From Myroides sp. (lineage in GTDB: Bacteria > Bacteroidota > Bacteroidia > Flavobacteriales > Flavobacteriaceae), in the NCBI GenBank assembly GCA_018384465.1, contig JAHAYQ010000088.1, positions 1-5,087 of the forward strand: DNA of 5,087 nt. The letters run 5' to 3'. A program made the translations under genes and the position numbers. Every line of letters starts with the position of its first letter. Within the stretch, counting starts at the first letter, position 1. Of this stretch, positions 1 through 5,087 are shown one piece after another. Under the pieces are notes generated by a model that was not told the origin of the DNA, did not search any database, and worked only from the letters and a program-made list of their open reading frames with translations.

Positions 1-14
1 GTGTTTAGTAATTT

Positions 15-84
15 GTGTTGATAACGAAACATGATTATACACTTTTTTTATTGATAAATTTCTATCTTAATAAGTGTTGATAAC
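15..84. repeat. 11-bp direct repeat GTGTTGATAAC (two copies)
   Basis: GTGTTGATAAC occurs at 15-25 and again at 74-84, with starts 59 bp apart. Read on the - strand each copy contains TTATCAACA, one base away from the DnaA box TTATCCACA. The two copies could be weaker DnaA sites in an origin or sites for another DNA-binding protein. Confidence 0.5.
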
Positions 85-111
85 TGTGTTTAAAATGTGC
101 ATGTTTCGTTA
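22..111. repeat. 12-bp perfect inverted repeat with a 66-bp spacer
   Basis: TAACGAAACATG at 22-33 is the exact reverse complement of CATGTTTCGTTA at 100-111. The arms are G/C-richer than their surroundings. The left arm overlaps the first GTGTTGATAAC repeat. The spacing is too wide for a simple transcription terminator, so it is more likely a pair of binding sites in opposite orientation. The binding protein is unknown. Confidence 0.5.
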
Positions 112-134
112 ATTATTTTCAATAAGATTTTATG

Positions 135-143
135 TTTTCCACA
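135..143 (+). promoter_or_regulatory. DnaA-box-like 9-mer TTTTCCACA
   Basis: This is an exact match to the relaxed DnaA-box consensus TTWTNCACA and has one difference from the E. coli box TTATCCACA. It sits at the left edge of the most AT-rich part of the intergenic region. Whether DnaA binds here is inference. Confidence 0.45.
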
Positions 144-198
144 GTTATTTTTCGCCTTACATATTTTAAGTAAATATTAAAACAATATTTATTTAAAG

Positions 199-207
199 TT
201 ATGCACA
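199..207 (+). promoter_or_regulatory. DnaA-box-like 9-mer TTATGCACA
   Basis: This is an exact match to TTWTNCACA, in the same orientation as the box at 135-143. It is followed one base later by the near-match TTATTAACA (209-217), giving a tandem pair with 10-bp spacing of starts, about one helical turn. Function is inferred from the motif and clustering only. Confidence 0.45.
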
Positions 208-286
208 CTTATTAACATAGGTTATGAATAACATTTATATACTTATAAACAGTATATTTAAAACCTAAAAAATATAAGTCTAATTT

Positions 287-871
287 ATGAAAAAAGTATT
301 GATTATCTGTTGTTTATTTATTGTAAACATGGCAGTAGCACAGAAATTTAAAGTTACAGAAGGATCTTTTAAAAACCTTAAAGGTATTGCAACCTATGAT
401 TTGGTGTTTGATTACGAAAATTTAAAGGTTGATAAATTTGATACCGAAGAAGATTTCTTAAAAGACAAAATGGCGAAACGAGAAGAAAAGGGAACCGACG
501 AAGATTTTAAAAAATCGTGGTTTTCTGATCGTGCTGATCGTTATGAACCTAAGTTTATTGAATCGTTTAATAAACGCTTTAAAAAGGGCGAAATAAGCGT
601 TGATAAAAACAATACGGCTGCAAACTATATCATGCATATTAAAACTACGTGGATTTATCCGGGTTATAATGTGGGAGTTATGCGTCAGCCTGCTAAAATA
701 AATGCGACGGTAACAGTTTATGAGAAAGCTAATCCAACGAATGTACTTTTTAAAGGCGATATATCAAAAGTATTAGGTAATGGTGCTGCAGGTTTTGATT
801 ATAATTCGGGTTACCGTATATCTGAAGCTTATGCCCTATTAGCTAAAATATTAACAAAAAACATAAAATAA
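287..871 (+). CDS. Small secreted protein of unknown function
   Basis: This is a 194-residue protein that I cannot assign to a named family. Residues 1-18 form a clear Sec signal peptide: M-K-K, a hydrophobic core with two adjacent Cys (8-9), then A-V-A before Q19, a cleavage pattern common in Bacteroidota. The Cys residues lie inside the hydrophobic core and no lipobox follows, so a lipoprotein is unlikely. The mature part of about 176 residues is rich in Lys, Asp, Glu and aromatic residues. Residues about 50-100 are highly charged and probably helical. Residues about 110-160 have the alternating pattern of beta strands (T-T-W-I-Y-P-G-Y, then I-N-A-T-V-T-V-Y). There are no transmembrane segments after the signal, so it is likely periplasmic or outer-membrane-associated. 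The ATG is supported by the signal peptide immediately after it; no good Shine-Dalgarno is seen, as is usual in this phylum. It is convergent with the flavoenzyme gene and separated from it by a hairpin, so it is probably not part of the pigment operon. Confidence 0.85.
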   Translation: MKKVLIICCLFIVNMAVAQKFKVTEGSFKNLKGIATYDLVFDYENLKVDKFDTEEDFLKDKMAKREEKGTDEDFKKSWFSDRADRYEPKFIESFNKRFKKGEISVDKNNTAANYIMHIKTTWIYPGYNVGVMRQPAKINATVTVYEKANPTNVLFKGDISKVLGNGAAGFDYNSGYRISEAYALLAKILTKNIK

Positions 872-902
872 TAAAATGGATTCCTACTCGGAATCCATTT
901 TA
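872..902. terminator. Bidirectional intrinsic terminator hairpin
   Basis: TAAAATGGATTCC (872-884), loop TACTC (885-889), then GGAATCCATTTTA (890-902): a perfect 13-bp stem with a 5-nt loop. A T-rich run (TTTTC, 903-907) follows on the + strand. On the - strand the complement of the A-rich 851-871 stretch gives a U-rich tail. It lies directly after the stop of the + gene (869-871). The right arm is also the last codons (about residues 412-416) of the - strand flavoenzyme, whose TAG stop is at 884-886. One structure can therefore end both convergent transcripts. Confidence 0.85.
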
Positions 903-2134
903 TTTTCTTTAATCATGTACGCCATATTTTTTACGATGTTATGGTGTTTTGTTACAAACGGATTTTCTTTATTCCAGACGTAACCGGCTAAAACTGCGCA
1001 AATTTTTCTTTTTACATCGGGGTTTTCAGGTTGATGGTAAAACAATGTTTGTAAATTACCCGTGTACCATTCTTTTACATACGTTGTAAAAACTTCAATT
1101 CCGTACTGCATATATTCGGCATATTCTTTTTCCCAATCGATCTGTTCGCCGTTAATTTGTCGGAAGGCTAATTTTGCAGCCAATATACCCGATTCTGTTG
1201 CAAAACAAACACCTGATGAAAAAACAGGATCCAAAAACTCGGTACTGTTTCCTGTTAGTGCATATCCTTCGCCATAAAATTGCGAAACCGCTACCGAGTA
1301 ATTACTCAATTTTTTAGGTTCAAATTCAAATGCAAGGTCTTTAAAACGATCTTTGTAATAATCAGACGATGCAATGGCTTTTTGCAAAGCTTCGGTGGTA
1401 TCGTTCGTTGCAGATAAATTTTCTATATAAGCTGTAGGACCAACAATACCTATACTTGTAGATCCATTAGAAAAAGGAATCACCCATAACCATACTTCGG
1501 TTTCTAAAATATCGAAAGAAATAAGTGTTTTATCGTTGCCTTGATTTTGTCGGTGTATATCTTTCACATGACTGAATATAGCCGAATGCGGATCTAAATT
1601 TGAAGGAAGTTCCAACTTTAATTGTCGAGGCAATACTCTGCCGTAACCGCTGCAATCAATAACAAATTTAGCGTGTATGTTTGAAAGGTTTCCTTCTTTA
1701 TCCTTTACGGTGGTTACCGAATTGGTACCATTAAAAACTACTTCCATCACTTCGGTTTCAAAAGCAATATCTACTCCTTTACGTTGTAGTTCATCGGTCA
1801 TGGCCTTATCAAAATCGGCACGAGGCACTTGCCATGTCCAATCCCAGCCTTCACCAAATTTGTTACTAAAATCGAATACACAATCTTGTTCTCCTCTAAT
1901 AAATCGGGCACCAGGTTTTTTTTCAAAACCGTAGCTGTTAAGCGTTTCAAAAAGTCCGGCTTCATCAAAATGATCCATTACACGTGGTATAAGGCTCTCT
2001 CCTACTACTATTCTTGGAAATTTTTGTTTTTCTACTACTTTAATTTTTGCACCTTGTTTATGTAAATATCCAGCAGCAACACTTCCGCTTGGTCCCGCAC
2101 CTATAATTAAAATATCAACATTTTCTGTATTCAT
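884..2134 (-). CDS. FAD-dependent oxidoreductase, flavin-dependent halogenase / monooxygenase type
   Basis: This 416-residue flavoprotein has the layout of FAD-dependent halogenases and PHBH-type aromatic hydroxylases. An N-terminal Rossmann motif, I-I-G-A-G-P-S-G (10-17), binds the FAD ADP, with E35 at the end of beta strand 2 for the ribose. The family signature F-P-R-x-x-x-G-E-S-L (39-48) is present. W-L-W-V-I-P (215-220) fits the W-x-W-x-I-P motif used to recognise flavin-dependent halogenases. G-N-S-T-E-F-L-D-P-V-F-S-S-G (295-308) is the second FAD / active-site loop. K73, in K-P-G, is a candidate for the halogenase lysine that carries the chloramine; this assignment is inference. No membrane segment is seen. 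Length is near that of phenolic halogenases (about 400-500 residues), shorter than tryptophan halogenases. It is divergent from the ammonia-lyase operon across 100 bp, which suggests a role in flexirubin ring tailoring (chlorination or hydroxylation). A geranylgeranyl-reductase-like activity is less likely given W-x-W-x-I-P. The ATG at 2132-2134 is the first in frame and leads straight into the Rossmann fold. Confidence 0.85.
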   Translation of the reverse strand: MNTENVDILIIGAGPSGSVAAGYLHKQGAKIKVVEKQKFPRIVVGESLIPRVMDHFDEAGLFETLNSYGFEKKPGARFIRGEQDCVFDFSNKFGEGWDWTWQVPRADFDKAMTDELQRKGVDIAFETEVMEVVFNGTNSVTTVKDKEGNLSNIHAKFVIDCSGYGRVLPRQLKLELPSNLDPHSAIFSHVKDIHRQNQGNDKTLISFDILETEVWLWVIPFSNGSTSIGIVGPTAYIENLSATNDTTEALQKAIASSDYYKDRFKDLAFEFEPKKLSNYSVAVSQFYGEGYALTGNSTEFLDPVFSSGVCFATESGILAAKLAFRQINGEQIDWEKEYAEYMQYGIEVFTTYVKEWYTGNLQTLFYHQPENPDVKRKICAVLAGYVWNKENPFVTKHHNIVKNMAYMIKENKMDSE

Positions 2135-2158
2135 GTGAAATTAAATAGTTTAAAATTA

Positions 2159-2166
2159 TATTTTTG
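2159..2166 (+). promoter_or_regulatory. Bacteroidota-type -7 element for the ammonia-lyase operon
   Basis: TATTTTTG fits the TANNTTTG -7 element used by the main sigma factor of Bacteroidota. It lies 68 bp upstream of the lyase ATG, so the transcript would have a leader of roughly 60 nt. I see no convincing TTTG -33 element at the expected distance, so the call rests on the -7 match and its position. Confidence 0.45.
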
Positions 2167-2184
2167 CCATAGCAAATGTTGATT

Positions 2185-2192
2185 CAAATTTA
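2185..2192 (-). promoter_or_regulatory. Bacteroidota-type -7 element for the flavoenzyme gene
   Basis: CAAATTTA on the + strand reads TAAATTTG on the - strand and fits TANNTTTG. It lies about 50 bp upstream of the flavoenzyme ATG (2132-2134), giving a leader of about 45 nt. No clear -33 element is seen. Together with the + strand element at 2159-2166 the two divergent promoters would overlap, which would let one regulator control both sides. Confidence 0.35.
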
Positions 2193-2234
2193 AAAGAAAA
2201 TCACTCATTTAAACCATTTTAAACAATAATTTTA

Positions 2235-3752
2235 ATGAAACTTATTAAAGATTATTTATCCTTAAACGATTTTTCTGCTGTTATTTTTAATAATGAAAAA
2301 GTATCGTTAGATCAATTATTGGTGGAACGTGTAACTAAAAGTTTTCACTTTTTAGAGAAATTTTCTGCCAACAAAGTTATTTATGGGGTAAATACAGGTT
2401 TCGGTCCTATGGCGCAATACCGTATTCAGCCACAAGACCAGTTGCAGTTGCAATACAACTTAATTCGCAGTCACGCCTCGGGTACCGGTAATCCGTTATC
2501 GCCTATTCATGTAAAAGCGGCAATTTTAGCTCGATTAAATACATTGGCGTTAGGAAAATCGGGCGTTAATATTTCGGTTATAGAATTAATGAAAGAATTA
2601 ATCAACCGCGATATTACTCCGTTAATTTTTGCGCATGGTGGTGTAGGTGCAAGTGGCGATTTGGTGCAGCTGGCACATTTGGCATTGATTTTAATTGGTG
2701 AAGGGGAAGTTTTTTATAAAGGCGAACGCAGAACAACCCAAGAAGTTTTTGAACTAGAAGGTTTGCAACCCATTGAAGTGAAAATTCGCGAAGGTTTAGG
2801 TTTGATGAACGGTACGTCGGTAATGACGGGGATTGGAATTGTGAATGTATTGTTGGCAGATAAATTAGTTGATTTATCGGTACAAGCATCGTGCATGATA
2901 AATGAATTGGTACAAGCGTATGACGATCATTTATCAGAAGAACTGAACAATGCAAAATTACACTACGGACAGCAGATTATTGCTAAAAAAATGCGTAATC
3001 ATTTACAAAATAGTGAATTAACAAGAAACCGACAAGAACATTTGTACAGCGGTGAAAATACCGAGGAAATTTTCAAGGAAAAAGTGCAAGAATATTATTC
3101 TATTCGCTGTGTACCACAAATTTTAGGTCCTATTTACGATACCGTTTTATCGGTTAAAGATATTTTAGAAAAAGAGATCAATTCGGCGAACGACAATCCA
3201 ATAATCGATGTAGAAACCGAACAGGTATATCACGGCGGAAATTTCCATGGCGATTATGTTTCGTTAGAAATGGATAAATTAAAATTAGTTGTAACCAAAG
3301 TTTCCATGTTGGCAGAACGCCAGTTAAACTATTTGTTAAACGCAAAAATCAACGAAATTTTACCTCCGTTTGTCAATTTAGGCAAATTAGGCTTTAACTT
3401 TGGTATGCAGGGTGTACAGTTTACGGCAACATCAACAACAGCCGAAAATCAGGCGTTATCAACATCAATGTACGTGCACAGTATCCCAAACAACAACGAC
3501 AATCAGGATATTGTAAGTATGGGTACCAATGCAGCGGTAATTTGCAGCAACGTGATCGAAAATACGTTTGAAGTATTGGCAATTGAATTCATTACCATTA
3601 TTCAGGCAATAGAATTTGTAAAATGTCAAGATAAATTAAGTACATCATCTAAAAAAATGTACGATGATTTAAGAGCAATTGTACCTGTTTTTACTGAAGA
3701 TATGGTAATGTATCCTTATGTACAAAAGGTAAAAGAATTTTTAAAGGGATAA
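2235..3752 (+). CDS. Tyrosine ammonia-lyase (aromatic amino acid lyase family)
   Basis: This 505-residue MIO enzyme is predicted to convert L-tyrosine to 4-coumarate and ammonia, supplying the aromatic starter of flexirubin-type pigments. A139-S140-G141, inside G-G-V-G-A-S-G-D-L, is the triad that cyclises to the MIO cofactor. Y50 in V-I-Y-G-V-N-T-G-F-G is the catalytic tyrosine. N192-G193-T194-S195, the S-A-N-D-N-P stretch (317-322) and N-N-N-D-N-Q-D (419-425) are further family active-site segments. The length matches the family (about 500-560), so the gene is complete. From memory it matches the characterised F. johnsoniae tyrosine ammonia-lyase nearly end to end. The substrate-selectivity pair is S79-H80, as in histidine ammonia-lyases, so automated annotation may call it HutH. 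No other hut gene is nearby, and the following fabG-ketosynthase pair favours the pigment role. It is the first gene of the operon, with the stop 2 bp before fabG. The start agrees with the family N-terminus. The enzyme is cytoplasmic and forms a tetramer in the family. Confidence 0.92.
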   Translation: MKLIKDYLSLNDFSAVIFNNEKVSLDQLLVERVTKSFHFLEKFSANKVIYGVNTGFGPMAQYRIQPQDQLQLQYNLIRSHASGTGNPLSPIHVKAAILARLNTLALGKSGVNISVIELMKELINRDITPLIFAHGGVGASGDLVQLAHLALILIGEGEVFYKGERRTTQEVFELEGLQPIEVKIREGLGLMNGTSVMTGIGIVNVLLADKLVDLSVQASCMINELVQAYDDHLSEELNNAKLHYGQQIIAKKMRNHLQNSELTRNRQEHLYSGENTEEIFKEKVQEYYSIRCVPQILGPIYDTVLSVKDILEKEINSANDNPIIDVETEQVYHGGNFHGDYVSLEMDKLKLVVTKVSMLAERQLNYLLNAKINEILPPFVNLGKLGFNFGMQGVQFTATSTTAENQALSTSMYVHSIPNNNDNQDIVSMGTNAAVICSNVIENTFEVLAIEFITIIQAIEFVKCQDKLSTSSKKMYDDLRAIVPVFTEDMVMYPYVQKVKEFLKG

Positions 3753-3754
3753 CT

Positions 3755-4492
3755 ATGACAAAAAAATACGCTTTAGTTACAGGTGGATCTCGTGGAATTG
3801 GAAAAGCCATTGTTTTAAAATTGGCAAAAGATTTGCAGTACCATGTATTGATTAATTACCAATCGAATGAACAAGCTGCGTTAGAAACCCTACAAATGGT
3901 TGAAAAGGAAGGTGGATCTGCCGAAATTATAAAATTTAATGTAGCTAGTTTTGAAGATACACAAGCTGCTTTAAACAATTGGAAACAAGCTAATGAAGGC
4001 GCCGTTATGGAAGTTATTGTAAACAATGCAGGTATCACGCGCGATGGTTTGTTTATGTGGATGCAACCTAACGATTGGAAAAGTGTTATTGATACCAGTT
4101 TAAACGGTTTTTACAACGTAACCAATTTCTTTATTCAGGAAATGTTGCGCAACAAATACGGAAGAATCATTAATATGGTATCTGTTTCTGGTGTAAAAGG
4201 TACACCCGGACAAACCAATTATTCGGCAGCAAAAGGAGCTATTGTAGCGGCTACCAAAGCGTTGGCGCAAGAAGTAGCTAAACGTAAAATTACCGTAAAT
4301 GCGGTGGCTCCGGGTTTTATTAAAACCGATATGACCGCCGATTTAGATGAAAAAGAATTAGTAAAAATGATTCCTGCTAACCGTTTTGGCGAAGCCGAAG
4401 AAGTAGCCGATTTAGTCGCTTTTTTAGCATCAAAAAAATCGGGTTATATTACAGGAGAAATTATTAATATTAACGGAGGAATTTATTCATAA
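3755..4492 (+). CDS. 3-oxoacyl-ACP reductase, FabG-like short-chain dehydrogenase
   Basis: This 245-residue classical short-chain dehydrogenase is predicted to reduce the 3-keto group of ACP-bound intermediates with NADPH, one step per elongation cycle of the aryl polyene. The cofactor motif T-G-G-S-R-G-I-G is at 9-16, N-N-A-G at 90-93, catalytic S143, and Y156-S-A-A-K160. P-G-F-I-K-T-D-M (186-193) precedes the substrate-binding loop, and the C-terminal G-E-I-I-N-I-N-G-G is the usual FabG end. Length is normal for FabG (about 245). One deviation: the position of the fourth tetrad residue (Asn in E. coli FabG, T-N-L) is S115 here, with N117 two residues later. The ATG lies 2 bp after the lyase stop, with A-A-A-G-G-G upstream as a modest Shine-Dalgarno, and its stop overlaps the next start by one base. 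The context makes it a pathway-dedicated reductase (ApeQ-like) rather than the housekeeping FabG; that distinction is inference. Confidence 0.9.
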   Translation: MTKKYALVTGGSRGIGKAIVLKLAKDLQYHVLINYQSNEQAALETLQMVEKEGGSAEIIKFNVASFEDTQAALNNWKQANEGAVMEVIVNNAGITRDGLFMWMQPNDWKSVIDTSLNGFYNVTNFFIQEMLRNKYGRIINMVSVSGVKGTPGQTNYSAAKGAIVAATKALAQEVAKRKITVNAVAPGFIKTDMTADLDEKELVKMIPANRFGEAEEVADLVAFLASKKSGYITGEIININGGIYS

Positions 4493-5087
4493 TGAATAAC
4501 AGAGTGGTGATAACCGGTATGGGAATTTATTCGTGTATCGGAACCAATTTACAAGAAGTTAAACAATCGTTATACGAAGGAAAATCAGGCATTGTGTTCG
4601 ATGAAGAACGCAAAGAATACGGTTTTCGTTCGGCATTAACAGGTAAAGTGCCATCGCCCGATTTAAAACCATTTTTAAGTCGCAGGCAACGTATTACTAT
4701 AGGCGAAGAAACCGAATATGCCTATGTAGCCACCATGGAGGCTTTACAAAATGCAGGTATTGAATTAGACGATTTCAACAAGGGTGAAATTGGCTTGATT
4801 TACGGAAATGACAGCGTTTCTAAAGCTATTATTGAAGCTACCGATATTGTTCGAGAAAAAAAAGACACCGCTTTAATTGGTTCGGGAGCCATTTTTAAGT
4901 CGATGAATTCTACCGTAACCATGAATTTATCAACCATATTTAACATTACCGGCATCAATATGACCATTAGTGCGGCTTGTGCCAGCGGATCGCATGCGAT
5001 TGGTTTGGGGTATATGATGATTAAAAACGGTTTGCAAGATTTGGTTATTTGCGGTGGTGCACAGGAAATCAATAAATACGGTATGGC
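4492..5087 (+). CDS. Beta-ketoacyl-ACP synthase, N-terminal part (cut by window edge)
   Basis: The first 198 complete codons of a ketosynthase of the FabB/FabF class (usual length about 400-420) lie here, and the reading frame is open to the window end. The start M-N-N-R-V-V-I-T-G-M-G-I is the standard thiolase-fold N-terminus of KAS I/II. The active-site nucleophile is C163 in S-A-A-C-A-S-G-S-H-A-I-G, so this is a catalytic ketosynthase and not a chain-length-factor-type partner, which would lack the Cys. G-G-A-Q-E-I-N (188-194) follows as expected. The two catalytic His residues would lie beyond the window. The start overlaps the fabG stop (TAATG), which implies translational coupling, and GGAGGA at 4475-4480 inside the end of fabG is a plausible ribosome-binding site. 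Predicted role: decarboxylative condensation of malonyl-ACP with the coumaroyl-derived chain in flexirubin / aryl polyene assembly. Confidence 0.9.
   Translation, partial: MNNRVVITGMGIYSCIGTNLQEVKQSLYEGKSGIVFDEERKEYGFRSALTGKVPSPDLKPFLSRRQRITIGEETEYAYVATMEALQNAGIELDDFNKGEIGLIYGNDSVSKAIIEATDIVREKKDTALIGSGAIFKSMNSTVTMNLSTIFNITGINMTISAACASGSHAIGLGYMMIKNGLQDLVICGGAQEINKYGM

Larger units (their letters stand above)
1..286. other. Candidate oriC-like intergenic region with a cluster of DnaA-box-like sites
   Basis: No gene is visible here. The stretch is extremely AT-rich (about 21% G+C by hand count, clearly lower than the genes). It holds two exact matches to the relaxed DnaA-box consensus TTWTNCACA on the + strand: TTTTCCACA at 135-143 and TTATGCACA at 199-207. 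Single-mismatch versions are TTATACACT (35-43, +), TTATTAACA (209-217, +), TTATAAACA (243-251, +), TTATCAACA on the - strand at 16-24 and 75-83, and TTAAACACA on the - strand at 85-93. Between the two exact boxes lies an almost pure A/T stretch (about 160-200) that could act as an unwinding element. Clustered DnaA boxes beside an AT-rich element are the known layout of bacterial origins. Calling this oriC is inference: no dnaA or other origin-linked gene is visible, and the region may extend left of the window. It could instead be an ordinary AT-rich promoter region. Confidence 0.45.

Noticed and set aside
171..191. 8-bp inverted repeat TAAATATT / AATATTTA with a 5-nt spacer, considered as a terminator
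   Set aside because: The stem is entirely A/T and would be very weak. In a stretch this AT-rich such pairs arise easily by chance.
287..340. Lipoprotein signal because of Cys8-Cys9 in the secreted protein
   Set aside because: The Cys residues sit in the middle of the hydrophobic core, too early for a lipobox, and a standard A-V-A cleavage site follows at residue 18.
1062..2065. Several open frames of 70-85 codons on the + strand opposite the flavoenzyme gene
   Set aside because: They are antisense to a complete flavoprotein with intact motifs, they overlap one another in different frames, and their translations show no domain.
2614..2955. 113-codon open frame on the - strand inside the ammonia-lyase gene
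   Set aside because: It lies wholly within a well-supported conserved enzyme gene. The translation is low-complexity, rich in His, Leu and Pro, with no recognisable domain and no promoter of its own.
2235..3752. Calling the lyase a histidine ammonia-lyase (HutH) because of the Ser-His pair
   Set aside because: No hutU, hutI or hutG is adjacent. The gene is coupled to fabG and a ketosynthase, and the whole protein resembles the characterised F. johnsoniae tyrosine ammonia-lyase, as recalled.
4800..5072. 90-codon open frame on the - strand within the ketosynthase gene
   Set aside because: It is antisense to conserved ketosynthase coding sequence including the active-site Cys codon. The composition looks like a frame shadow.
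1..5087. CRISPR arrays, tRNA or rRNA genes, insertion sequences and riboswitches
   Set aside because: No regularly spaced repeats, cloverleaf-like sequence, transposase frame with terminal repeats, or conserved aptamer pattern could be seen on either strand.

Overview
The window looks like a low-GC member of the Bacteroidota, most likely a flavobacterium. The evidence is AT-rich coding sequence, very AT-rich intergenic DNA, starts with mostly poor Shine-Dalgarno sequences, a TANNTTTG-type -7 promoter element, a signal peptide ending in A-V-A|Q, and an ammonia-lyase that I recognise as very close to the characterised tyrosine ammonia-lyase of Flavobacterium johnsoniae. This assignment rests on recognition, not on a database search.

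Layout. Positions 1-286 hold no gene. They are about 21% G+C by hand count and contain several DnaA-box-like 9-mers, an 11-bp direct repeat and a 12-bp inverted repeat, so this may be a replication origin (oriC) or an origin-like control region. Positions 287-871 (+) encode a small secreted protein of unknown function. A 13-bp perfect hairpin (872-902) then serves as a probable bidirectional terminator between this gene and the convergent gene at 884-2134 (-). That gene encodes an FAD-dependent oxidoreductase of the flavin-dependent halogenase / monooxygenase type. A 100-bp intergenic region (2135-2234) separates it from a divergent, tightly packed operon on the + strand: tyrosine ammonia-lyase (2235-3752), a FabG-like 3-oxoacyl-ACP reductase (3755-4492) and a beta-ketoacyl-ACP synthase (from 4492, cut by the window edge at 5087).

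How the genes fit together. Ammonia-lyase, ketoreductase and ketosynthase in a coupled operon is the signature of flexirubin / dialkylresorcinol (aryl polyene) pigment biosynthesis in Bacteroidota. The lyase turns L-tyrosine into 4-coumarate, which starts the chain. FabG and the ketosynthase belong to the type II synthase that extends the aryl polyene on an acyl carrier protein. The divergent flavoenzyme could chlorinate or hydroxylate the aryl ring. The window therefore probably shows the left border of a flexirubin-type cluster that continues to the right. The system itself is known. The less explained parts are the origin-like region next to it, the exact reaction of the flavoenzyme, the HAL-like selectivity pair in the lyase, and an altered catalytic-tetrad position in the reductase.
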